Assembly: GCA_913052635.1 (NCBI GenBank)
Contig: CAJXDE010000010.1
Location: 1 to 36,893 of the forward strand
Reading direction: 5' to 3'
DNA: 36,893 bases
DNA from: an uncultured Halieaceae bacterium
GTDB lineage: Bacteria > Pseudomonadota > Gammaproteobacteria > Pseudomonadales > Halieaceae
The notes under the pieces were generated by a model. The model did not search any database. It worked only from the letters and a program-made list of their open reading frames with translations, and was not told where the DNA came from. Of the stretch, positions 15,495 to 23,494 are shown in pieces (within the stretch, counting starts at the first letter, position 1; every line of letters begins with the position of its first letter). A program made the position numbers and the translations under genes.

Positions 15495-18107
15495 ATGAGG
15501 AGCTTTACCCCACTCAAGCAACGCCACAAGGCGTTAGCGACACTCCCCCTTACCGCAGCGGTATCAGCGGCAATCTCCGCCACCGCAACGCTGATGCCGT
15601 CTGTCGCCATGGCGCAGCTCGAAGAGGTGGTAGTGACCGCGAGAGCCCGCGCAGAATCACTGCAGGACGTACCCGCCACTGTGACGGCCTTTACTGAAGG
15701 CCAGATCGAGAACATGGGGGTGGCTCGAGCGGAAGATTTTGTCTACATGACACCGGGCGTCACGTTCGTGAACTCTGTCGAGGTGGGAGATAGCCAATTA
15801 GCTATTCGCGGCATCAACGGTGCTCGCGACGCAGAGACCAACTTCGCGTTTATTGTCGACGGCATTCTTTATACGAACCCCTCAGCCTTTAACCGCGAGT
15901 ATCCCGATCTGGCGCAGATTGAGGTATTGAAAGGACCGCAAGGCGCACTCTATGGCCGGTCTGCCGCCGCGGGTGCAGTCATAATGTCGACCAAGCGACC
16001 TACACAGGAAATGGAAGGCAGTATCAAAGTCGGTGGAGCGGAATACGGCACGGTTTACGGTACGGCCACAATAGCGGGCCCATTGGGCAGCGACGTCGCC
16101 GGCCGCCTCACCGTCACTTCGCGCAAGACTGACGGCTTCCTCGAGAATGTTTACCTCAATGACGATGTCGTTAACGACTACGAAGAAACCGCCGTTAGCG
16201 GACGCCTCGTTTTTGATCCGACGGATACGTTGTCGATTGATACGAAGATTCGCTACTCACAGGTATCTGCTGCCTCAATCTCATTCAACGCCGCTTTTGA
16301 ACTGCCGTTTTTTGTCGGCGCTCTAGACGGGCTGCAAGACTTTGGGGTTGACCCTGCGGGAGCCTCGATCGACGTCAATGACTTTGAATGGGTATACAGT
16401 CCCAACGTCGATCCAGAGAACGAGCAGGACACGCTCGAGGTATCTGTCAAAGTCGACCAACAGTTTGACTCCGGCACCCTGACCGCGTGGGCACTCTACT
16501 CAGACCAGGATCAGTACTTTCTGGCAGATGGTACCTCCGGTGCATTCGGCTTCTACAACAATCTGGGGCACTGCCAGCAAACCGCTGTAGAGCGATCATT
16601 GTTCCTTGGTGATGGGACGCCGATGCAGCAACCAACTTTTAACCTCGCCGGCTTCTCACCCGCAGGTAACCCATTCTTCCCTCCCTACAGTCCTACTACG
16701 TGTGACGGCTATCAGTATCAGGAGCGCAACCAGCGCGACATCAGCTTCCAGCTGCAGTGGACCTCGGATGCTGACCAGCGACTGCGTTGGCAGGCGGGCA
16801 TGTACTTCCTGAATATTGATAGGCGCGTTGGCGTGGCGCAGCTCGAGGATGATGGGCGCGCCTCACTGCCACGTTCCTTCGTGAACGAGCTCACCGATGC
16901 ACTGGTATTGGATGACTTCGAAACGACTGTATTGTCCGGTTTTGGCTCCATTAACTACGACGTTACCGATCGCATGGAGTTGTCCTTTGCACTGCGATAC
17001 GACATCGAGGATCGAGAGGTCAGCAATGCAGTACCCAGCCCAGCTGCTGGGTACGTCTCGACCAATATCAACTACTGCGGGACCTTCTTTGAGGGTGGCT
17101 GTACGCTAAACGGCGCGCCTTTAGGCGGCACACCTTGGAACCCTGCCTTTATCGACCTGTCGACAGGTGCGGTGAGCGCGCGAGTAGCAGATCGTAGCGA
17201 AGAATTCGACGCCATCCAGCCCAAGATCAGTTTGACTTATGACCTGTCTGAAAATACGACCCTGTTCGGTAGCTGGGGCGTTGGCTTCAAGACCGGAGGC
17301 TTTAACAACCTCGGTGGCACCGAGACCATCAGCTTGTTCCTGGTAAACCCTGATGGCCTGCCTGTGGCACCGCCCGAAATCTACGAGGAAGAGACCTCCA
17401 GCTCGTTCGAGGTGGGTTTCCGCTCCACATTGCTGGACGGCAACCTGCAGCTGAACGCCGCTGCGTACCACACCGAAGTCGATGACATGCAGTTCTTCGA
17501 ATTCTACGTAGGCCCCTTCGGTCTATTAAGAACTGTTGAAGGTATCGACGAAGTCACCATTCAGGGCTTCGAGGTTGGCGCTTCATGGCAAATGACCGAT
17601 AGCCTTCGATTGGATGCCGGCTATAGCACGATCGATGGAGAGATCGACGCCATGACAGTTCGCCCCTACGTTGTGGGCAACGATGTCCCCAACGCGCCCG
17701 AATTTACCGCGAACCTGGCACTAACTTGGGACCAGAACTTCGGCGATCTGAATGTGCTGGCTCGCATTGAGTATGCCTATCAAGGGGACGTTTTCTATCA
17801 CGTCGTTCAGGGCAGTGATCTTGATGTACCCAAGTCGTATGACTTTGAGGGACTTCCATATGAGGTGCCTGCCGTATTGTTCGGAGGTTTGGCCACCAGC
17901 TATTCCAAGACGAAGGTTGACGCCTACGGCATCACGAATCTCAGAGTCGGCATAGGTGGTGAGGGTTGGAGAGTGACCGCTTTTGCTCGCAACTTGTTCG
18001 ACGAAGAATACGTAGGAGAAGTGATTATGGCGCCAGAATTTGGCGGCGCATTTGTGACACCAGGCACCTACCGCACGGCGGGCGTAGAGGTCCAGTGGGA
18101 CTTCTGA
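15495..18107 (+). CDS. TonB-dependent receptor (large, substrate unknown)
   Basis: 870-residue outer membrane receptor. AGGAGG precedes the ATG. A long signal peptide ends SVAMA, followed at once by the TonB-box-like QLEEVVVTARARAESLQDVP. The plug carries IRGINGARDAETNFAFIVDG and IEVLKGPQGALYGRSAAAGAV, and the barrel ends VQWDF with a terminal Phe. The LQDVPATVTAF type is abundant in marine gammaproteobacteria and sphingomonads and often lies beside catabolic genes for hydrophobic or aromatic compounds; it is not a typical siderophore receptor. No Fur box is seen. Operator-like site 2 precedes it, so I infer that it imports the compound degraded by the surrounding genes. A strong bidirectional terminator follows. 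Confidence 0.93.
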   Translation: MRSFTPLKQRHKALATLPLTAAVSAAISATATLMPSVAMAQLEEVVVTARARAESLQDVPATVTAFTEGQIENMGVARAEDFVYMTPGVTFVNSVEVGDSQLAIRGINGARDAETNFAFIVDGILYTNPSAFNREYPDLAQIEVLKGPQGALYGRSAAAGAVIMSTKRPTQEMEGSIKVGGAEYGTVYGTATIAGPLGSDVAGRLTVTSRKTDGFLENVYLNDDVVNDYEETAVSGRLVFDPTDTLSIDTKIRYSQVSAASISFNAAFELPFFVGALDGLQDFGVDPAGASIDVNDFEWVYSPNVDPENEQDTLEVSVKVDQQFDSGTLTAWALYSDQDQYFLADGTSGAFGFYNNLGHCQQTAVERSLFLGDGTPMQQPTFNLAGFSPAGNPFFPPYSPTTCDGYQYQERNQRDISFQLQWTSDADQRLRWQAGMYFLNIDRRVGVAQLEDDGRASLPRSFVNELTDALVLDDFETTVLSGFGSINYDVTDRMELSFALRYDIEDREVSNAVPSPAAGYVSTNINYCGTFFEGGCTLNGAPLGGTPWNPAFIDLSTGAVSARVADRSEEFDAIQPKISLTYDLSENTTLFGSWGVGFKTGGFNNLGGTETISLFLVNPDGLPVAPPEIYEEETSSSFEVGFRSTLLDGNLQLNAAAYHTEVDDMQFFEFYVGPFGLLRTVEGIDEVTIQGFEVGASWQMTDSLRLDAGYSTIDGEIDAMTVRPYVVGNDVPNAPEFTANLALTWDQNFGDLNVLARIEYAYQGDVFYHVVQGSDLDVPKSYDFEGLPYEVPAVLFGGLATSYSKTKVDAYGITNLRVGIGGEGWRVTAFARNLFDEEYVGEVIMAPEFGGAFVTPGTYRTAGVEVQWDF

Positions 18108-18116
18108 GGCTCTGAA

Positions 18117-18155
18117 CCCAATAAAAAGCCGGGCAATGCCCGGCTTTTTATTGGG
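18117..18155. terminator. Bidirectional rho-independent terminator
   Basis: A perfect 18-bp stem (18117-18134 with 18138-18155) has an AAT loop, a GCCGGGC/GCCCGGC core and A/T flanks that give a U-run in both directions. It separates the convergent TonB receptor and PepSY-type genes. Confidence 0.93.
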
Positions 18156-18176
18156 TACTTATTTATTGTTGCTCGG

Positions 18177-18716
18177 CTACGAAAGCGCGAGCCACAGGAA
18201 CAGAATCACTCCGGCGCCCGAGATCATTGCGGTAGAGTAACGGAGCCGAGTAGAAGACAACCCTAACCAAAGGCCCGTCAAAATAATAAAGAGCATCCCC
18301 GCCGCGAAAACCTGCTGATAGGCCTTATAGGCGGTAGGACCATGCCCCATATGCAGCTCAATCATGCGCTTTTGCAGTGAGGGTTCGTTGAGCTGCACCA
18401 CCGCCCCGTCTCCGCTTATATCCAGCGTATAAAACGGCCGTGTCGTGGGCCGAGTGATCAGCTGTGAGCCTTTTTGTTTCACGTACTCAAACTCGAAATC
18501 AGCGACACCAAGGGAAGCCAATGCAGCTTGCACGTTTGCTTCGCTCGGGTCCTGCAAGAGTTGCTGTCCCATAGCGAGGGTGCCGACAGGTGTCTGTTCG
18601 ATGGAGCCTTTGATACCGATCAGGTAAAGGCCACCGGACACCGCCACCAACACGATCGCGGCAGCGAAAAAAGCAGAACAATATAAATGTAGCTTGATCA
18701 GTAAGGTGCGCGCCAT
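18177..18716 (-). CDS. PepSY-associated transmembrane protein
   Basis: 179 residues from the ATG at 18716, which has GGGGGAG upstream; an in-frame extension to 18794 has no such support. The N-terminal helix KLHLYCSAFFAAAIVLVAVSGGLYL resembles the first helix of PepSY-TM proteins. A periplasmic domain follows (about 35-120), then an HMGHGP segment and two C-terminal membrane helices (about 130-150 and 158-178). Family members often accompany TonB receptors and some act as inner membrane reductases for iron chelates. This one is short and lacks extra helices. It converges on the TonB receptor gene; any functional link is inference. Confidence 0.72.
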   Translation of the reverse strand: MARTLLIKLHLYCSAFFAAAIVLVAVSGGLYLIGIKGSIEQTPVGTLAMGQQLLQDPSEANVQAALASLGVADFEFEYVKQKGSQLITRPTTRPFYTLDISGDGAVVQLNEPSLQKRMIELHMGHGPTAYKAYQQVFAAGMLFIILTGLWLGLSSTRLRYSTAMISGAGVILFLWLALS

Positions 18717-18946
18717 GGTGGCTCCCCCGCCAGAATATGAGTCGTAAATGAGACCAACAATCCTCAGGCTCAATGGGCCGGAATTGTGCCCCAAGAAACA
18801 GCTATCACCAACAGCCGGCCTGATATCCGTGCCAATAGCGAGTCACCGGGGATACGGGTACAGTGATGTGCCTATGCGCCAACACCACCCCCAGACAAGA
18901 GCCCGGACGCCTCTGGCACGCCGCAAAAATGCGATGAGGTGCGCTG

Positions 18947-20545
18947 TTGTCACTGGCTGACTTCGAGACGATTCCTTTCGGCGAGGTATTGCTGCGGGGT
19001 TCAAGGCAGCACCCGGACCGTGACTGTATTGTTGTCGGCGATGACCGGGTCACCTACGGTGAACTCGGCGCCCAAGCGAGGCGGATCGGTCGATCCCTGA
19101 TCGCCCTGGGTATCGAGCGCGGTGATCGCGTGGGCATCCTGATGGCCAATGGGTTGGATTTCACCGACCTGCTGTTCGGCGCGTCACTGATCGGCGCGAT
19201 CCCGGTGCTGTACAACGCCCGCTTCAAGGCACGTGAAATCGCCCATGTCACGGCGGATGCGGGTATCAAAGTGGTAGTAACCAACGACATCGTCGAAGAA
19301 CACACGGACTACGTTGAGCTGTTGAACAAGGCCGGGGTGCAGAGAGTGTCTTCTGTGCAGCATCGGATATTTCTGGGCGCAGGGCATCGCGAGGGCTTCA
19401 TGGATCGCGACACCTTCTGCGGTTTGGCAGAGTCGGTATACCCCAGTGAGGTTGAGAAACGCCACGCCGGTACCGCGATAACCGACGTCGCGCTGATGTT
19501 TTATACCTCAGGCACCACAGCGATGCCCAAGGGCTGCCCGTTGGACCATATTGTCCTGCAACATGCCGGCGTCGTGGGTGGCACAGATCGCTTGCGGCTC
19601 ATCGCGGGCGATGTCGTTTGGAACCCATTGCCTATGTTCCATAGCGCCTTCACCCAGCCGCTCACCGGCATCCTGCATGTCGGTGGGACACTGGTCTCCA
19701 TGGCTCACTTTGAGCCGGACGAGGCGCTTGACCTGATTACCCGCGAGCGGGTCACCGTCGCCTTCCCCGCTTTCCCCACCATTACCCTGCAGATACTCCA
19801 CCACCCCCGCTACACCCCTGACGCCTTGAAGGACGTGCGCGTCATGCTGAATGTAGGACCACCCGAGGAGCTAGTCTCTATGCAGTCCCTGATGCCGCAC
19901 ACCACTCAGATCACCTGCTTTGGTATGAGCGAGTGCGGCGGGTCCGTCGCGATGTGTAATCCCGACGATCCCCTACCACTGCGCTCGGAGTGCTCAGGTC
20001 AAGCGCTGCCGGGCATCGACGTTGAAGTGCGCGACCCGGAAACCGGCGAGACGCTGGCGCACGGCGAACCCGGAGAAATCGTCGTCCGCGGGCGCGGCGT
20101 CTTCCGCGGTTATTACAACGACCCCGAGAAAACCGAGGCAGCTTTCTGGGACGACGGATGGTTCCGAACCGGTGATCTTGGCGTTTTAGACGCCGAGGGC
20201 CGTGTGACATTTCGCGGCCGGCTCAAAGAGATGCTGAAAGTGGGTGGTGAGAACGTCGCGGCTGTCGAGATAGAGGGTTACCTCGCCCTCCACCCGGCGG
20301 TGAAGCTGGCGCAGGTTGTGGGTCTGCCCGACGAAAAATACGGTGAGGTGCCTGTCGCGCTCATTGAACTGGTGCCGGATGCGGCAGCGACGGAAGCTGA
20401 GATGATCGATTTTTGCCGCGGTGAGATTGCAAGCTTCAAGATTCCTCGGCATGTACGGTTTGTGGACGACTGGCCCATGGGCGCCACCAAGATACTCAAG
20501 TCCGAGCTCCGCGAGCGGATCCTCGCTGAAATGGCCCCCGCCTGA
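18947..20545 (+). CDS. AMP-forming acyl-CoA synthetase/ligase
   Basis: 532 residues. It activates a carboxylic acid to its CoA thioester using ATP. Motifs in order: FYTSGTTAMPKGCP (P-loop), FGMSECGG, GWFRTGDLG, RGRLKEMLKVGGENVAAVEIEG, and the C-terminal catalytic Lys region GATKILKSELRERI. The apparent start is TTG at 18947, with GAGG seven bases upstream; no ATG or GTG in frame near by fits better. The sequence has no long-chain-specific features I recognise, so a short or medium acid, aromatic or carnitine-like acid is possible. It converges on the two hotdog dehydratase genes. No operator-like site was found upstream. Confidence 0.92.
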   Translation: MSLADFETIPFGEVLLRGSRQHPDRDCIVVGDDRVTYGELGAQARRIGRSLIALGIERGDRVGILMANGLDFTDLLFGASLIGAIPVLYNARFKAREIAHVTADAGIKVVVTNDIVEEHTDYVELLNKAGVQRVSSVQHRIFLGAGHREGFMDRDTFCGLAESVYPSEVEKRHAGTAITDVALMFYTSGTTAMPKGCPLDHIVLQHAGVVGGTDRLRLIAGDVVWNPLPMFHSAFTQPLTGILHVGGTLVSMAHFEPDEALDLITRERVTVAFPAFPTITLQILHHPRYTPDALKDVRVMLNVGPPEELVSMQSLMPHTTQITCFGMSECGGSVAMCNPDDPLPLRSECSGQALPGIDVEVRDPETGETLAHGEPGEIVVRGRGVFRGYYNDPEKTEAAFWDDGWFRTGDLGVLDAEGRVTFRGRLKEMLKVGGENVAAVEIEGYLALHPAVKLAQVVGLPDEKYGEVPVALIELVPDAAATEAEMIDFCRGEIASFKIPRHVRFVDDWPMGATKILKSELRERILAEMAPA

Positions 20546-20575
20546 GGCCGGTATCGCGCTTTTGTGACTGCCCCG

Positions 20576-21022
20576 CTAGCCTCGTGAGGGAATACGAGCC
20601 ATCGCCTCACCTTTCAGAATGGTCTCGCCCTTTTGATTTCGTTGCCACACGGCACAGGTCACGATACCGCCACCCGCCTCCATGGGCGCCACGGCCAGTA
20701 CCTCTCCACCACAGGTCAAGATGTCATCAGGAAACACATTGGCAACAAAGCGCATTTTGGTCGTCACCAAATCCCAGGGGTCGTGCAGCAACGTTGTGAA
20801 ATAACGATAGAGATAAGCCTGATTCAGCGGTCCCTGCTGCACCACGTCGGGCAGGCCTCGCTCCTGAGCATAGACGCGATCCAGATGGAGCGGATTGGTG
20901 TCTCTTAAAATCAGCGCAATCGGGATGTAATCGAAGCGATCCATTGGCCCCTGCTCAATAGTGGGCAGCGCCATCGAGATCTCGTAATCCTCAAACCACG
21001 CTTTGTTCAATGGCGCTGTCAT
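20576..21022 (-). CDS. MaoC-like hotdog dehydratase, C-terminal-type subunit
   Basis: 148 residues with a single hotdog fold. The segment LILRDTNPLHLDRVYAQ matches the (R)-specific enoyl-CoA hydratase catalytic motif (Asp and His in DTNPLH). GLPDVVQQGPLNQAYLYRYF and the ANVFPDD strand fit the family. Its ATG overlaps the stop of the preceding hotdog gene by four bases, so the pair is probably a heteromeric hydratase like the two-gene dehydratases of steroid side-chain or mesaconyl-CoA pathways. The probable reaction is reversible hydration of an enoyl-CoA. Confidence 0.86.
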   Translation of the reverse strand: MTAPLNKAWFEDYEISMALPTIEQGPMDRFDYIPIALILRDTNPLHLDRVYAQERGLPDVVQQGPLNQAYLYRYFTTLLHDPWDLVTTKMRFVANVFPDDILTCGGEVLAVAPMEAGGGIVTCAVWQRNQKGETILKGEAMARIPSRG

Positions 21023-21480
21023 TTGAACAGAATGTAGGATTGCTGACCGGACAAGAGCAGATCCCCCTCTTCGCGACCCTTAATGTGGAAAGTAACTTCG
21101 ATCACATCAAACGTCTGCTTGCCCTGCTTCTCATACACATCGCTTATGGCTGCCGAGATGGCAACAGATTCTCCCACCACCAAGGGTCGATGAAACTCAA
21201 TGGACTGCTCGCCGAACATGGCCGTACCCGTTCGGTAATCAAACAGAAAGTCGTCCTGCCAGTCGAAGGTTTTCAGTAGGCCAAGCACCGCAACGAAAGG
21301 CGCAAAGGATGGCGGCGCCAAGCACCCTGAGGCTGCCTCAGCGCCAGCCTCAAAACCATCGGTTGGCTCGAAGTCTGGCTCAGCCACCACGCCGAGGAAG
21401 TCGTTCACGTCGACTTCGGATACGGTATAGGTTGCGGCCCGCAAGGGGCGACCGATCAGGGCTGTACGGTCAACGATCAA
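21019..21480 (-). CDS. MaoC_dehydrat_N (FAS1-like dehydratase) subunit
   Basis: 153 residues resembling the N-terminal, usually non-catalytic, hotdog half of two-domain hydratases: LIGRPLRAATYTVSEVDVNDF, APPSFAPFVAV, GEQSIEFHRPLVVGESV and the KQGKQTFDVIEVTF strand. It overlaps the MaoC-like gene downstream by four bases, so a 1:1 complex is likely. It begins 30 bases beyond the stem of a terminator that ends the hyuAB transcript, so the pair probably has its own promoter or relies on read-through. I see no operator-like site before it. Confidence 0.85.
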   Translation of the reverse strand: MIVDRTALIGRPLRAATYTVSEVDVNDFLGVVAEPDFEPTDGFEAGAEAASGCLAPPSFAPFVAVLGLLKTFDWQDDFLFDYRTGTAMFGEQSIEFHRPLVVGESVAISAAISDVYEKQGKQTFDVIEVTFHIKGREEGDLLLSGQQSYILFK

Positions 21481-21505
21481 ATTGCCACCTGAGTGATTGA
21501 TCCAA

Positions 21506-21530
21506 GAAAAAGCCGGGCAAGGCCCGGCTT
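21506..21530 (-). terminator. Rho-independent terminator after hyuAB
   Basis: Stem AAGCCGGGC (21510-21518) and GCCCGGCTT (21522-21530) has a 3-base loop and a T-rich tail on the minus strand. It sits 25 bases after the HyuB stop. The stem core is the same as in the terminator at 18117-18155. Confidence 0.85.
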
Positions 21531-21555
21531 TGCAGTAGCTCAGATAGCAAGCTTA

Positions 21556-23478
21556 TCAGCCGCGGGCCATCTTGATACGGCCCTTGGGCTTGGGCTGCTC
21601 CTCAAGGAACTTGAGTGCCCAGGCCTGAAACTCCGGCTGGCGCGGCGCGTCCAGCCCGGTCTCTTTCTTGCAGCGCTTTTTCAGCTCGGCAATGTCGCCA
21701 CCGCGGTCAAACATTTTGACCTTGCCGCGTTGCTTGGCCATCTTGGCGCGCAGCGCTTTGGTCTTTTTCTCATCAACCGTTTGGTCGGCATTCATCACCA
21801 CACCATAGCGCTTGGCGCCCTCGACCGATACCAAACCCGCCCGCACGTCGAACTCAACGCGCTCGGTTTCCCGCTTCAAGGGATCGCCACAGCCACCACC
21901 ACCCCAGGTGTTGAAGTAAAGAATGTCCCCGGCGTTAACGGTAATCCGGTCGCACTTACTGGGCATCATCTCTTCACTGCCATCGACACGCTTGAGAATC
22001 TTCTCCGAACGACGTCCCGGCAAGCCACCGTTAACACCCCACGGGTAGGTCAGCCAACGGTCATCGTGGATAGAGATGGTGCCCGGCTCCAGGAAGCAGT
22101 AGCCCATCCGCAGGCCGTTACCACCGCGGTTGTAGCCCGCACCACCGCTGTCAGTGATCGTCTCGTAAGCTTCGATACGCAGCGGGAAGTAACTCTCGAG
22201 GAACTCGTTTGGCACGTTGGTAAAGCTTGGCCACAGCGAGTGCCCGTCGGGCCCGTCACCCGAGGGTTTACCCGGAATCCCACCAAAGCCAATGGAGTAG
22301 AGCTGATACCACTCACCATTCTTGTCGTAGCCCGAGTACATGAAGTGCGGGCTGTCAGAGAAGCCAGCGCCCGCGAGGAAGTCGGGATCACCCTGGCCCA
22401 AAAGACCGCCCAAGACGTCGAAAATCCTACCCAAGGCGTGGGTGCGACACGAGAGTGCGGCGGGTTCACGCGGCTTGAGCAGCGTGCCTTCGGGAATCCG
22501 CACTTCCATCAGGTCATAGAAACCGTCGTTAAACATAATCTGGGGATCAAACACCATGATCATGTAAACGCCGCAGAACATCTTGAACATCTCTTCGTTG
22601 AGATAGAAATTGATCGAGCTGATCGACTGCGGATCTGTGCCGTCAAAGTCGAAGATGACTTTGTCTTTGTCACGCCACATCGAACACTTGATGCGATATG
22701 GCCCCATGCCCAGCCCGTCATCACAAATATAATCCTCAAAGTGCTGCTTTTTCGTCGGTACGGTGTCCTTAATCAACCGGCCCATAGCGCGCTTGTTACG
22801 GGCCAAAAGCTCGTCCAAGGCTGAGTAATACTCATCGTCACCAAAGCGCTCCGCCATCTCGATGACGCGCTTTTCAGCGGTCCGCATGGCGGCAACTAGG
22901 GCATTGAAGTCACTGCGATTCCAGGTTGGCATGCGGCTGTTATGCAGAATCAAATTCAGCACATCCGTCTGCAGCTCATCGTTTTTGAAGATCTTAAGAG
23001 GCGGCACGCGAATACCCTCCTCAAAAATCTCCCGCGCGTCAGTTGGCAGACTGCCCGGCACCTTACCGCCCACGTCCGTCATATGGCCAAACATGGCGGC
23101 GTAGGCAATCAGCCGGCCGTCCTTGAAGATCGGCCGCAGCAAAAGCCAATCGTTAATGTGGCTAATGGCGCCGTTACAGGCGTAGGGGTCGGTGGTCAGG
23201 AACAGGTCACCCTCTTCGATAGTGCCGTCGTAGGCCTCTTTGAAGCCGTGAATAAAGCTACCGAACTGGCCGACCACCATCTTGCCTTCCAAATTGGCGA
23301 TCATCGGGAACATATCGTTTTGCTCACGAATACCCGGTGACATTGCCGTTCGAAACACGACCGCATCCATCTCGTAGCGGGCGTTCATCATCGCGTTTTC
23401 GATGATGTCGAGGGTGATTGGGTCGATATCCTTGCGCTTGAATTTCTTGGTGTTGGTTTCAACGATTGTTGCAGACAT
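21556..23478 (-). CDS. Hydantoinase B/oxoprolinase-family subunit (HyuB)
   Basis: 640 residues. N-terminal signatures are PITLDIIENAMMNARYEMDAVVFRTAMSPG and NDMFPMIANLEG, followed by FLTTDPYACNGAISHINDWLL, HMTDVGGKVPGSLP and the later CRTHALGRIFD. These match the B subunits of N-methylhydantoinase, acetone/acetophenone carboxylase and 5-oxoprolinase. The large glycine-rich segment (SGGAGYNRGGNGLRMGY, then YFNTWGGGGCGDPLKRE) is intact. GGGGAG precedes the ATG. It lies 16 bases after hyuA and forms an operon with it. Which of the ATP-dependent ring-opening or carboxylation reactions applies cannot be settled; no third, carboxylase-type subunit is adjacent, which slightly favours hydrolysis. Confidence 0.92.
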   Translation of the reverse strand: MSATIVETNTKKFKRKDIDPITLDIIENAMMNARYEMDAVVFRTAMSPGIREQNDMFPMIANLEGKMVVGQFGSFIHGFKEAYDGTIEEGDLFLTTDPYACNGAISHINDWLLLRPIFKDGRLIAYAAMFGHMTDVGGKVPGSLPTDAREIFEEGIRVPPLKIFKNDELQTDVLNLILHNSRMPTWNRSDFNALVAAMRTAEKRVIEMAERFGDDEYYSALDELLARNKRAMGRLIKDTVPTKKQHFEDYICDDGLGMGPYRIKCSMWRDKDKVIFDFDGTDPQSISSINFYLNEEMFKMFCGVYMIMVFDPQIMFNDGFYDLMEVRIPEGTLLKPREPAALSCRTHALGRIFDVLGGLLGQGDPDFLAGAGFSDSPHFMYSGYDKNGEWYQLYSIGFGGIPGKPSGDGPDGHSLWPSFTNVPNEFLESYFPLRIEAYETITDSGGAGYNRGGNGLRMGYCFLEPGTISIHDDRWLTYPWGVNGGLPGRRSEKILKRVDGSEEMMPSKCDRITVNAGDILYFNTWGGGGCGDPLKRETERVEFDVRAGLVSVEGAKRYGVVMNADQTVDEKKTKALRAKMAKQRGKVKMFDRGGDIAELKKRCKKETGLDAPRQPEFQAWALKFLEEQPKPKGRIKMARG

Positions 23479-23494
23479 TGTTATCTCCCCTCGC

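Noticed and set aside
21037-21050. Another CCGGACA-containing stretch before the MaoC-like gene
   Set aside because: Only 9 of 14 matches and inside the overlapping hotdog gene; probably chance.
21493-22824. Open frame of 443 codons on the plus strand opposite hyuB
   Set aside because: It lies fully antisense to a strongly supported HyuB gene, has no family motif I recognise, and is explained by codon bias leaving the opposite frame open.
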